Below are positions 1 through 8,346 of a stretch of DNA of 64,000 nucleotides, in pieces. Within the stretch, counting starts at the first letter, position 1, and every line of letters begins with the position of its first letter. Source of the DNA: Cypionkella sp. (GTDB taxonomy: Bacteria; Pseudomonadota; Alphaproteobacteria; Rhodobacterales; Rhodobacteraceae). Location of the stretch: positions 32,862 through 96,861 of the forward strand of contig NZ_JAUSBA010000032.1 of assembly GCF_030652235.1 (NCBI RefSeq), given 5' to 3'. Under the pieces are notes generated by a model. That model did not search any database and was not told the DNA's origin. It was given only the letters and a program-made list of their open reading frames with translations. Position numbers and translations under genes: made by a program.

Positions 1-2
1 TT

Positions 3-386
3 TTGGGCGTGGTGATTGTCTCGGATGTGATGGGCTATTTTGCCGGACGCATCTTGGGTGGGCCAAAGTTCTGGCCCGCAATCAGCCCGAAGAAAACGTG
101 GTCCGGCACGATTGCGGGCTGGATTGGCGCTGCGGTTTTGGGCGCTTGCTTCGTTGTGGCTGGGTACGGCAGCGTCTGGCTGATTGTGTTGTCTCCTTTT
201 GTCGCCTTCGCAGGCCAGATGGGGGATATTGTGGAAAGCTGGCTGAAACGCCGGGTTGGCGCGAAAGACAGCTCTACTCTGATCCCCGGCCATGGCGGCG
301 TGCTGGATCGGTTTGACGCGCTGACCGGGGCAATGGTGCTGGTGATGCTGCTGACGCGGCTGTTTGACCTGCCGATTGGGGGCTAG
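3..386 (+). CDS. cdsA: Phosphatidate cytidylyltransferase, C-terminal part (cut by window edge)
   Basis: CdsA makes CDP-diacylglycerol from phosphatidate and CTP in the inner membrane, the branch point for all phospholipids. The visible 127 residues carry the family signature: SPKKTWSG, then KRRVGAKD, then PGHGGVLDRFD, with hydrophobic membrane segments on either side. The 5' part lies before base 1, so the first codon given is not the true start. The stop codon abuts the ATG of dxr, so the two are translated from one message. Identification rests on the signature motif and on the cdsA-dxr-rseP-bamA order common in Proteobacteria. Confidence 0.93.
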   Translation: MGVVIVSDVMGYFAGRILGGPKFWPAISPKKTWSGTIAGWIGAAVLGACFVVAGYGSVWLIVLSPFVAFAGQMGDIVESWLKRRVGAKDSSTLIPGHGGVLDRFDALTGAMVLVMLLTRLFDLPIGG

Positions 387-1568
387 ATGCGCTCGATTTC
401 GGTTTTCGGTGCCACTGGATCGGTCGGCGAAAGCACATTTGATCTGCTGATGCGCGAGGGCGGGGCGGACGCCTACCGCACCGTTGCTTTGACAGGCGGG
501 CGCAATGTGGCGCGCTTGGCGCAGATGGCGATTGCCCTGCGCGCCGAGATCGCCGTGACGGCGTTTGATGACTGTCTGCCCGCCCTGCGTGACGCTTTGG
601 CGGGCACCGGTATTGCCGTGGCCGCAGGCACCCAAGCCGTGCATGACGCCGCCGACCGCCCCGCCGATTGGGTGATGAGCGCGATTGTCGGTGCTGCTGG
701 CCTTGTGCCGGGGATGCGCGCCTTGCGCCACGGCGGCAAGCTGGCGCTGGCGAACAAGGAAAGCCTTGTCACCGCAGGCCAGTTGCTGATGGCGACGGCG
801 GCGGCGAACGAGGCCACGGTGCTGCCCGTCGATAGCGAACACTCCGCAATCTTTCAGGCCTTGGTGGGCGAGGATATGGCGGCGGTAGAGCGTATCATCC
901 TGACCGCCTCGGGTGGCGCGCTGCGCGATTGGCCGATGGCGCGTCTGGCGGGGGCAACCGTCACCGAAGCCCTCGCGCATCCGAACTGGTCTATGGGCGC
1001 ACGCATCACCATCGACTCGGCTTCGATGTTTAACAAAGCCTTGGAAGTCATTGAAACCCGTGAGTTTTTCGGCGTAGAGCCTGATCAGATCGAGGTGATC
1101 ATCCACCCCGAGTCGATCATCCACTCGCTGGTTGGTTTCCGTGATGGCGCGGTGATGGCACATCTGGGCGCGCCCGATATGCGCCACCCCATTGGCTATG
1201 CCCTGCATTGGCCGCACCGCCAAACCCTGCCCGTGGCGCGTCTGGACCTTGCCGCTTTGGGCGGTCTGACCTTCCGCGCCCCCGATGAGACCCGCTTTCC
1301 TGCGCTGCGTCTGGCACGCGAGGTGATGGCGATCCGTGGCCTTGCTGGCGCTGCCTTCAACGCCGCCAAAGAGATCGCCTTGGATCATTTCATCGCGGGC
1401 GAGCTTGGTTTCATGCAGATGGCTGCCGTAGTTGAGGCTACACTTAACCGTGTTTCGTCCGATTGCAGCCTTGGAAATGCCGCCCTCACCCTTGAGGATG
1501 TGCTGCAAATGGATCATCTGGCACGGATCAAGGCCGCCGAGGCGGTGAAAAGGATAAAGGGCAGCTAG
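387..1568 (+). CDS. dxr: 1-deoxy-D-xylulose 5-phosphate reductoisomerase
   Basis: Dxr catalyses the first committed step of the MEP isoprenoid pathway, converting DXP to MEP with NADPH and a divalent metal in the cytosol. The 393-aa product is full length. It shows the NADPH-binding start (FGATGSVGEST), the ANKESLV segment, the metal-binding DSEHSAIFQ loop and the conserved HPESIIHSLV block. The ATG follows the cdsA stop directly and rseP starts one base after the dxr stop, so it sits in the middle of a tight operon. The context links isoprenoid supply (undecaprenyl carrier, quinones) with envelope building. Confidence 0.97.
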   Translation: MRSISVFGATGSVGESTFDLLMREGGADAYRTVALTGGRNVARLAQMAIALRAEIAVTAFDDCLPALRDALAGTGIAVAAGTQAVHDAADRPADWVMSAIVGAAGLVPGMRALRHGGKLALANKESLVTAGQLLMATAAANEATVLPVDSEHSAIFQALVGEDMAAVERIILTASGGALRDWPMARLAGATVTEALAHPNWSMGARITIDSASMFNKALEVIETREFFGVEPDQIEVIIHPESIIHSLVGFRDGAVMAHLGAPDMRHPIGYALHWPHRQTLPVARLDLAALGGLTFRAPDETRFPALRLAREVMAIRGLAGAAFNAAKEIALDHFIAGELGFMQMAAVVEATLNRVSSDCSLGNAALTLEDVLQMDHLARIKAAEAVKRIKGS

Positions 1569-1569
1569 C

Positions 1570-2907
1570 GTGGATTTCAGCAGCTTTGCGGCGTCATTTG
1601 GCGGTGCGGTTTGGTCGGGCCTGTTCTTCATCGTCGCGGTGGCGGTGATCGTGGCGGTGCATGAATACGGCCATTACATCGTTGGCCGCTGGTCAGGCAT
1701 CCATGCCGAGGTGTTCAGCTTGGGCTTCGGCCCGGTGGTCTATTCCCGCGTCGACAAACGCGGCACCAAATGGCAGATCGCAGCGCTTCCCATCGGCGGC
1801 TATGTGAAATTTTTGGGCGACAAAGACGCAGCCTCGGCCCCCGATCAGGCGGCTCTCAGGGGGCTTTCCGCCGAAGAACGCCGCCACACCATGACGGGCG
1901 CGCCGCTGTGGGCCCGTGCCGCGACCGTGGCAGCAGGCCCGATCTTCAACTTCATCCTCGCCCTGATCGTGTTCATCGGCCTGATCACCTACACCGGGGT
2001 TGCTACTGATGTCCCCGTGGTGGGCCGCGTCAATGCCTCGCCCTTTGTCGGCCAGACCATCCAACCCGGCGATCAGATTGTGGCGCTGAATGGCACCGCG
2101 ACGCCGGATATTGAAACGTTCGCCACCACCGCCAACGCATTGCCCGCCGCTGCCACCGTCACCTACAGCATTGAACGGGGTGGCCAAACGCTTGACGTGC
2201 AAGGCGCGCATCCGTTTCTGCCGATGGTGGGGGCGGTGATGCCGCGCAACGCCGGCGGTGACGCGGGCATCCAAGTCGGCGACGTGATCATCCAAGCCGC
2301 GGGCCAGGATGTCACCGCCTTCAGCCAGCTTCCCGCTTTGGTCGAGGCGACGCAAGGCCAACCCATCGCGCTGAAAATCTGGCGTGCGGGCGAAATCCTC
2401 GACCTGACGCTGTCGCCCAACCGCCGCGATCTGCCGAAAGATGGCGGTGGGTTTGAGACACGCTGGATGATCGGCCTGTCGGGCGGCATGTTGTTTCAGC
2501 CGCAAACCCGCCAGCCGGGGCCTTGGGAAACCGTCACCCTTGCCGTCGATCAAGCCTATTTCACCGCGAAATCCTCGCTGTCCGGGCTGTGGCACATCGT
2601 CACCGGCCAGATCAGCACCTGCAACCTGTCGGGCCCGGTCGGTATGGCCGAGGTGATGGGCGACGCCGCCCGCCAAGGGCTCGTGCAGTTCATCGGTTAT
2701 CTCGGCATGATGTCGCTGGGCATTGGCTTGCTCAATCTGTTTCCGATCCCGGTGCTCGATGGCGGCCATCTGGTGTTTTTCGCCTACGAGGCGGTGTTCC
2801 GCCGCCCGCCGGCACCCGGCGTGATGAATATCCTGATGCTGATCGGGCTTATGGCCGTGCTCAGCTTCATGTTCTTCGCTTTGGGCAATGATTTCACCTG
2901 CAAATAA
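1570..2907 (+). CDS. rseP: RIP metalloprotease RseP (site-2 protease)
   Basis: This is an intramembrane zinc protease that cleaves anti-sigma factors or remnant signal peptides in the inner membrane. The 445-aa product has the zinc motif HEYGH at residues 31-35 in the first membrane helix. A PDZ region in the middle carries GDQIVALNG and a second GDVIIQAAG unit, and the C-terminal LNLFPIPVLDGGHL motif supplies the third metal ligand. The start is GTG, one base after the dxr stop. Gene order before bamA is the standard one. The exact substrate in this organism cannot be read from the sequence. Confidence 0.95.
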   Translation: MDFSSFAASFGGAVWSGLFFIVAVAVIVAVHEYGHYIVGRWSGIHAEVFSLGFGPVVYSRVDKRGTKWQIAALPIGGYVKFLGDKDAASAPDQAALRGLSAEERRHTMTGAPLWARAATVAAGPIFNFILALIVFIGLITYTGVATDVPVVGRVNASPFVGQTIQPGDQIVALNGTATPDIETFATTANALPAAATVTYSIERGGQTLDVQGAHPFLPMVGAVMPRNAGGDAGIQVGDVIIQAAGQDVTAFSQLPALVEATQGQPIALKIWRAGEILDLTLSPNRRDLPKDGGGFETRWMIGLSGGMLFQPQTRQPGPWETVTLAVDQAYFTAKSSLSGLWHIVTGQISTCNLSGPVGMAEVMGDAARQGLVQFIGYLGMMSLGIGLLNLFPIPVLDGGHLVFFAYEAVFRRPPAPGVMNILMLIGLMAVLSFMFFALGNDFTCK

Positions 2908-3004
2908 GGCCGGATGAACAGCGCTGGTAAACGACCCCAGCCACAGTGCTGCCACATTCCCGGCGTAGGTTTTTCCCATCGTGTGATGCGGAAAGGGCAA
3001 GACC

Positions 3005-3142
3005 ATGCAAGCCGTGATGAAAAGCTATAAAGGCCTGTCGCTTCTGGTTTGGTTGAACTGGGATCGCCTGTTCACCATCGGCACTGTGGTGGTCGGCCTG
3101 CTGGCGGGTGCCTTCCTTGGCACTGTATTGGTTCAGCCCTGA
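3005..3142 (+). CDS. Small single-pass membrane protein (45 aa), unknown function
   Basis: This ORF is too short for the supplied track. It runs from ATG to TGA, 45 codons, beginning MQAVMKSYKGLSLLVWLN and continuing into one hydrophobic helix (TIGTVVVGLLAGAFLGTVLV). A purine-rich stretch (GGAAAGGGCAAG) precedes the ATG. It fills the otherwise empty gap between rseP and bamA on the same strand, with codon use like its neighbours. I do not recognise a named family. A real small inner-membrane protein is likely but not proven; comparing this gap in related genomes would decide it. Confidence 0.55.
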   Translation: MQAVMKSYKGLSLLVWLNWDRLFTIGTVVVGLLAGAFLGTVLVQP

Positions 3143-3206
3143 TCCGCTACGACCAAACGCCCGCCCAGATTATCAGCAAAAGCTTACGATTTTCCCGGCC
3201 ATCCTT

Positions 3207-3235
3207 TTGACATTGCTTGCGGTTACAGGTAGTCA
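3207..3235 (+). promoter_or_regulatory. Candidate sigma-70-type promoter before bamA
   Basis: TTGACA (3207-3212) and TAGTCA (3230-3235) are separated by 17 bases and lie about 35 bases before the bamA ATG. The -35 box is perfect and the -10 box is weak. The site would give bamA and the genes after it transcription independent of cdsA-dxr-rseP. A clear Shine-Dalgarno (AGGAGCGG) follows before the ATG. Confidence 0.5.
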
Positions 3236-3269
3236 GATGCACAGGATTTAGTGTATTCAGGAGCGGCTC

Positions 3270-5594
3270 ATGCGGGAAACAGCAAGCGCAGGTATCACGC
3301 GCAAGGGTATGCTCCGGGGTGCCTTACGCCCGACACTGCTTGCAATTCTGCTTTCCAGCGCAATGGTTTCTGAACCGTTCCTCACCCGCGCCCATGCTGA
3401 AAGCTACAGCTTCAGCAGCGTCACCGTGGAAGGCAACACCCGCGTCGATGCCGCCACCATCCTGAAATACGCGGGAATCGCCCGCGGTGAGACTTTGCAA
3501 TCCGGGCAGTTGAACGACGCCTATCAGCGGATTTTTGCCTCAGGTTTGTTCGAAACTGTTGATCTTTTGCCACAGGGCGGCACCTTGTTGATCAAGGTCA
3601 AAGAGCTGCCGATGCTGAACGTTGTCGACTTTCAGGGCAACAAGCTGGTCAAAGATGAAAAGCTGACCGAACTGGTCAAATCGAAATCGCGGCTGGTCTA
3701 TAACCCGGCGCAGGCCGAGGCAGATGCGGCGCAAATCTCGGAAGCCTACCGGGTGCAGGGCCGTCTGGCCGCCACGGTTGACCCGAAAATCATCCGCCGC
3801 TCGGACAACCGCGTCGATCTGGTGTTTGAGATCACCGAAGGCAAAGTTGTTGAAAACGAAGGCATTTCCTTTGTCGGCAACCGCTCGTTCAGCGATCGCC
3901 GCCTGAAACAAGTGCTGCAAACCAAGCAAGCAGGGTTCCTGCGTCAGTTGATCAAATCCGATACGTTCGTGCCGGAACGGCTGGAAGTCGACAAGCAAAT
4001 GCTGCGCGATTTCTATATGTCGCGTGGTTACATCGACGTGCAAGTGGTTGACGCCACGGGCCAACTTTCGCGCGAACGCGATGCGACCTTCGTGACCTAT
4101 ACCGTTAAAGAAGGCCAAAGCTGGAAGATCGGTCGCGTCAGCACGGTGTCCGAAGTCGAAGGCGTTGATGCCGCCGAATTTGCCGCTGTGCAAAAGATGC
4201 GTTCGGGCGTCACCTATTCGCCCTCGATCATTGAAAACAACATCGCCCGGATGGAAAATCTGGCGCTCCGCAAGGGCCTCAACTTTGTCAGCGTCGAGCC
4301 GCGTCTGATCCGCAATGAGCGTGGCCAGACTTTGGACGTCGAATATGTCATCAAGCGCGGTCAGAAGGTCTTCGTTGAACGCATTGATATTGAAGGCAAT
4401 ACCACGACACTCGACCAAGTGGTGCGCCGCCAGTTCCGCACGGTCGAAGGCGACCCCTTCAACCCGCGTGAAATCCGTCAGGCGGCTGAGCGTATTCGCG
4501 CGCTTGGCTTCTTCACCGATGCCAAGGTCGATGCCAAACCCGGCAGCAACCCCGATGAAATCGTCGTCAACGTCGATCTCGAAGAAAAACCGACCGGCTC
4601 GATCAGCTTTGGCGCAAGCTTTGGCACCACCTCTGGTTTGGGCCTGAACGTTGGCTTCTCGGAAACCAACTTCTTGGGGCGCGGGCAGGCTTTTGCGGTC
4701 AATATCTCGACCGCTTCGGATACAAAAGACAGCGGCATCTCGTTTGTAGAACCGGCTTTGCTTGGCCGCGATCTAAAGCTGAAACTGGGCGTCTCGTATA
4801 ACGAGACCAACAACGCCAGTGCGCTTTATGACACCCGCGCGGTCGGGATCAGCACCGGGCTTGAATTCCCGATTTCCGAGCAATCGCGGCTGGAATTGCG
4901 CTATAAGGCGTTTCAGGACACGGTGAAGGATGTGACTTCGACCTCTGCGTTGCTGATCGCCGAGGGCGAGCGTGGCGCTGAATTCGGCTCGGGTCTGGGC
5001 TATAGCTACACGTTCGACAACCGCGTCACCGGGCTGAACCCGAAAAGCAGCCTATTGTTCCGCTTTGGGCAAGATTTTGTCGGTCTGGGCGGCGATGCAA
5101 AATATGTCGAGACCACCGCGCTGGCCGTGGCGGAAACCAAAGTGTTCAACGAAGACGTCACCCTGCGCGCGGTGTTTGAAGGTGGTGCGACCAACAGCTT
5201 TGGCGGCTACGACACCCGCGTCACCGACCGTTACTTTGCCAACGGCAAGATGCGCGGCTTTGACACCAACGGCATCGGCCCGCGAACGGCGGCAGGCGAT
5301 GCTTTGGGCGGCAATTTCTACGCCACCATGAAGCTAGAGGCCGAATTCCCGCTGGGCCTGCCAGAAGAATACGGCATCACAGGCGGTGTGTTCTACGACA
5401 TGGGCTCGGTCTGGGGCCTCGACAGCAACCCTGACGGCGTCGACGACAGCGCCCATCTGCGTGCCGCCGTCGGTGTTTCGATCCTGTGGACCACGCCAAT
5501 CGGCCCGTTGCGGTTTAACTTCTCGAATGCGATCAAGAAAGAAAGCTATGACGAAGAGCAAAGCTTCGATCTGACCATCGCGACGAAATTCTGA
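3270..5594 (+). CDS. bamA: Outer membrane protein assembly factor BamA
   Basis: BamA is the essential core of the BAM complex and folds beta-barrel proteins into the outer membrane. The 774-aa product starts with a long signal peptide ending near ALRPTLLAILLSS...AHA. Five POTRA-type repeats follow, recognisable by motifs such as VEGNTRVDAATI, FVGNRSFSDRRL and IEGNTTTLDQVV. The last 350 or so residues are a 16-strand barrel that ends in the outer-membrane phenylalanine (TIATKF). AGGAGCGG lies just before the ATG. The stop overlaps the start of the skp-like gene by one base, so chaperone and insertase are made together. Confidence 0.97.
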   Translation: MRETASAGITRKGMLRGALRPTLLAILLSSAMVSEPFLTRAHAESYSFSSVTVEGNTRVDAATILKYAGIARGETLQSGQLNDAYQRIFASGLFETVDLLPQGGTLLIKVKELPMLNVVDFQGNKLVKDEKLTELVKSKSRLVYNPAQAEADAAQISEAYRVQGRLAATVDPKIIRRSDNRVDLVFEITEGKVVENEGISFVGNRSFSDRRLKQVLQTKQAGFLRQLIKSDTFVPERLEVDKQMLRDFYMSRGYIDVQVVDATGQLSRERDATFVTYTVKEGQSWKIGRVSTVSEVEGVDAAEFAAVQKMRSGVTYSPSIIENNIARMENLALRKGLNFVSVEPRLIRNERGQTLDVEYVIKRGQKVFVERIDIEGNTTTLDQVVRRQFRTVEGDPFNPREIRQAAERIRALGFFTDAKVDAKPGSNPDEIVVNVDLEEKPTGSISFGASFGTTSGLGLNVGFSETNFLGRGQAFAVNISTASDTKDSGISFVEPALLGRDLKLKLGVSYNETNNASALYDTRAVGISTGLEFPISEQSRLELRYKAFQDTVKDVTSTSALLIAEGERGAEFGSGLGYSYTFDNRVTGLNPKSSLLFRFGQDFVGLGGDAKYVETTALAVAETKVFNEDVTLRAVFEGGATNSFGGYDTRVTDRYFANGKMRGFDTNGIGPRTAAGDALGGNFYATMKLEAEFPLGLPEEYGITGGVFYDMGSVWGLDSNPDGVDDSAHLRAAVGVSILWTTPIGPLRFNFSNAIKKESYDEEQSFDLTIATKF

Positions 5595-6181
5595 TGCAAC
5601 GGCAGGCGGCAGGGCTGGCTTTGGCGCTGCTGCTTGGCATGTTCCCACAGGCCTCAACGGCGCAAAGTGTGGTGCAAAAAACCGCCATCGTGACGCTGGA
5701 TCAGGATCAGTTGTATCTCGGCACCCAATACGGCCGCGCCCTGCAAGCCAAGTTTGAGTCCGAATCCGCCGCTCTGCTCGCCGAAAACCGCAAGATCGAC
5801 GCGGCGCTTGAGGCAGAAGAACGCGACCTGACCACCAAACGCACCACGATGACCGCGCAAGATTTCCGCCCCTTGGCCGAAGCATTTGACACCAAAGCCA
5901 ATGACTTACGTAAAGCCCAAGACGTCAAATCCACCGAACTTGCCAAGTCGCGTGACGCGGACAGGCAGGCGTTCTTTCAGGCCGTCGCCCCGATCTTGGG
6001 CGATTACATGGTGGAACGGGGTGCTGTCGCCATCCTGGATAAATCCGCCATCGTGGTCAGCCTTGGTTCGATCGACATCACCAAAGAGGTGATCGCCCGC
6101 ATCGACACCAGGCTGGGTGATGGCAGCAAACCAGCGGACCCCACACCCGCAGCCCCGATTCCCCCGGCCCCTGCGCCCTAA
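5594..6181 (+). CDS. Skp/OmpH-family periplasmic chaperone
   Basis: The protein is a periplasmic holdase that carries unfolded outer-membrane proteins to BamA. Its 195 residues begin with a signal peptide (LALALLLGMFPQASTAQS). A small beta segment (TAIVTLDQDQLY) and a long charged helical region rich in Glu, Lys and Ala follow, as in the Skp tentacles. The closing segment is AILDKSAIVVSLGSIDIT and the tail is Pro-Ala rich. The ATG overlaps the bamA stop. The family is clear from structure and position. The proline-rich tail is not part of the classical Skp core. Confidence 0.88.
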   Translation: MQRQAAGLALALLLGMFPQASTAQSVVQKTAIVTLDQDQLYLGTQYGRALQAKFESESAALLAENRKIDAALEAEERDLTTKRTTMTAQDFRPLAEAFDTKANDLRKAQDVKSTELAKSRDADRQAFFQAVAPILGDYMVERGAVAILDKSAIVVSLGSIDITKEVIARIDTRLGDGSKPADPTPAAPIPPAPAP

Positions 6182-6269
6182 GCCGTACGGCCGCAGGCTT
6201 GTTTCACCCGGCGGTTTTCGCTAGTCAGATCACATGCCCCGCCAAGAGGGCCGCACCCTCGGAGAACCC

Positions 6270-6755
6270 ATGACCGACCAGCCCACGCCCGACCAACCCG
6301 CAGCCCCGCTGTCCGCTGACCTCGCACTGATTCAGCGCATCATTCCGCACCGCTACCCGTTCCTGCTGGTCGACAAGGTGCGCGACATCTACCCGAACAA
6401 ATCCTGCATCGGCATCAAGAACGTCACCTTCAACGAACCGCAGTTCCAAGGCCATTTCCCCGGAATGCCGATCTTCCCCGGCGTGATGATCATTGAAGCC
6501 ATGGCGCAGACCTCTGGCATCCTCGTCGGCCTGTCGATGGATCTGGTCGATAAAAACGCCACCGTGTTCTTCATGGGCGTCGATGCAGTGAAATTCCGCC
6601 GCAAGGTTGTGCCCGGTGATGTGATGGAACTGCATGTCACCGCTTTACGCGGCGGCGGTCGGGTGTGGAAATTCTCCGGTCGCGCCATGGTCGATGGCGA
6701 ACTCGCCTGCGAGGCCGAATTCATGGCGATGTTCGACGTGCCAAAGAAAGCCTAA
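6270..6755 (+). CDS. fabZ: 3-hydroxyacyl-[acyl-carrier-protein] dehydratase FabZ
   Basis: FabZ dehydrates beta-hydroxyacyl-ACP in the fatty acid elongation cycle. Motifs seen are [13 protein letters not shown], the catalytic-histidine block [20 protein letters not shown] and [11 protein letters not shown]. The track's start at 6234 is upstream. I chose ATG 6270 because GGAG sits five bases before it and the resulting 161 aa fits the family better. Two bases separate its stop from lpxA, matching the known competition of FabZ and LpxA for hydroxyacyl-ACP. No lpxD lies between the skp-like gene and fabZ, where many Proteobacteria have it. Confidence 0.96.
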   Translation: MTDQPTPDQPAAPLSADLALIQRIIPHRYPFLLVDKVRDIYPNKSCIGIKNVTFNEPQFQGHFPGMPIFPGVMIIEAMAQTSGILVGLSMDLVDKNATVFFMGVDAVKFRRKVVPGDVMELHVTALRGGGRVWKFSGRAMVDGELACEAEFMAMFDVPKKA

Positions 6756-6757
6756 GC

Positions 6758-7555
6758 ATGTCCATTCACGGAACCGCCCTTGTCCACCCCTCGGCCTTTG
6801 TCGAAGAGGGGGCCACGATTGGCCCCGATTGCTTCATCGGCCCCTTCGCACTGATCGGGGCCGAGGTGACACTGGCCCGCGGCGTCACCGTGAAATCGCA
6901 TGCCGTGGTGACGGGTTGGACCGAGATCGGCGAAGGCACCACGATTTTCCCCTTCGCCTGTGTCGGCGAAGTGCCGCAAGACCTGAAATTCAACGGCGAG
7001 CGTACCCGGCTGATCGTCGGGGCACGCTGCAAAATCCGCGAAGGTGCCACCTTGAACACCGGCACGGCGGGCGGCGGTGGCATCACCCGCATCGGCGATG
7101 ATTGCCTGTTGATGACAGGCGCGCATATCGGCCACGACGCGCAGCTTGGAAACCGCATCGTGCTCGCCAACCAAGTTGCCATCGCGGGGCACTGCCATAT
7201 CGGTGACGATGTGATCATCGGCGGGCTGTCGGGCATCCACCAATGGGTGCGCATCGGCCGGGGTGCGATCATTGGCGCGGTCACCATGGTCACCAATGAC
7301 GTCCTCCCCTATGGCCTCGTGCAAGGCCCGCGCGGCGTCCTTGACGGTTTGAACCTCGTTGGCCTGAAACGGCGCGGCGTCGAGCGCAGCGATATTTCCG
7401 CCATGCGCGCCGCCTATCAGGCTTTGGCCCAAGGCGAGGGCTCGTTCCTTGACCGCGCCCGCCGTCTGGCAGAAGAAACCGACAGCGATTACGTGCGTGA
7501 GATGACCGATTTCATTCTCTCCGCCACCGACCGTTCGTTCCTGACGCCAAAATGA
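6758..7555 (+). CDS. lpxA: Acyl-ACP--UDP-N-acetylglucosamine O-acyltransferase LpxA
   Basis: LpxA performs the first step of lipid A synthesis, moving a hydroxyacyl chain from ACP to UDP-GlcNAc. The 265-aa product is a left-handed beta-helix of hexapeptide repeats (IGPDCFIGPFALIGAEV and similar). It contains the catalytic-histidine segment GAHIGHDAQLGN and the closing SGIHQWVRIGRGAIIG. The track extends it upstream to 6665 inside fabZ, but the family start MSIHGTALVHPSA is at 6758. Its end overlaps lpxI by four bases (ATGA). Confidence 0.97.
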   Translation: MSIHGTALVHPSAFVEEGATIGPDCFIGPFALIGAEVTLARGVTVKSHAVVTGWTEIGEGTTIFPFACVGEVPQDLKFNGERTRLIVGARCKIREGATLNTGTAGGGGITRIGDDCLLMTGAHIGHDAQLGNRIVLANQVAIAGHCHIGDDVIIGGLSGIHQWVRIGRGAIIGAVTMVTNDVLPYGLVQGPRGVLDGLNLVGLKRRGVERSDISAMRAAYQALAQGEGSFLDRARRLAEETDSDYVREMTDFILSATDRSFLTPK

Positions 7556-8346
7556 GCAAGCTTGCGATCATCGCCGGGCAGGGTGCTTTGCCCGCTGCTT
7601 TGGTGGCCGTGCTGCCAGATCGCCCGATGATCTGCGCGCTGGACGGTTTCGCGCCCGAAGGCCTAGAGGTCGATCAGATCTTTCGCGTCGAACGCCTCGC
7701 TCTATTCCTGCGCAGCTTGGAAGACCAAGGCATCGCCCAAGTGATCTTCGCAGGCGCCGTGCAGCGTCCCCGCCTAGACCCTTCGCTGTTTGATCCGCAA
7801 ACCGCGCAAATGGTGCCGCGCCTGCTCGCCGCCATGCAAGCCGGAGACGACGCCACCCTGCGCGAAGTCATCGCGATCTTCGAGGAAGCGGGCTTTGCGG
7901 TGGTAGGCGTCGAAGCCATCGCCCCCGCACTGCTGCCCGCCGCAGGCGTGCTTGCCGGAACCCTTACCCCCCAGCATGAATCCGACGCCGCCCGCGCCGA
8001 AGCCATCACCGCCGCCCTTGGTGCGGTTGATGTCGGGCAGGGCTGCGTCGTGGCCCAAGGCCTTTGCCTCGCGGTCGAGGCGCTGCCCGGCACCGATGCC
8101 ATGCTCGTAAGCCTTAGCCAAATCGCAGCCAACCTGCGCCCGAAAGGCGGCCTCTATTATAAAGCCGCCAAACCCGGCCAAGACCGCCGCATTGATCTGC
8201 CCACCATCGGCGTGCAAACCATCCGCCTTGCGGCCGAGGCTGGCCTGTCTGGCATCGCCTTCCAGGCAGGCTCGGTGATCTGCCTTGATCTGGCCGCCAT
8301 GATCACGGCGGCACAGGCAAACGGCCTGTTGCTATGGGCGCGCTAA
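7552..8346 (+). CDS. lpxI: UDP-2,3-diacylglucosamine diphosphatase LpxI (DUF1009)
   Basis: LpxI hydrolyses UDP-2,3-diacylglucosamine to lipid X. It is the unrelated replacement for LpxH used by Alphaproteobacteria. The 264-aa product begins KLAIIAGQGALPAAL and contains FAGAVQRPRLDP and the C-terminal block KAAKPGQDRRIDLPTIGVQT, both typical of the DUF1009 family. It is coupled to lpxA by an ATGA overlap and overlaps the start of lpxB by 13 bases, so lpxA, lpxI and lpxB are translated as a unit. Confidence 0.95.
   Translation: MSKLAIIAGQGALPAALVAVLPDRPMICALDGFAPEGLEVDQIFRVERLALFLRSLEDQGIAQVIFAGAVQRPRLDPSLFDPQTAQMVPRLLAAMQAGDDATLREVIAIFEEAGFAVVGVEAIAPALLPAAGVLAGTLTPQHESDAARAEAITAALGAVDVGQGCVVAQGLCLAVEALPGTDAMLVSLSQIAANLRPKGGLYYKAAKPGQDRRIDLPTIGVQTIRLAAEAGLSGIAFQAGSVICLDLAAMITAAQANGLLLWAR

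Noticed and set aside
1693-3006. 437-aa open frame on the minus strand opposite rseP
   Set aside because: rseP has all its motifs in the plus frame. The antisense frame has no recognisable family features.
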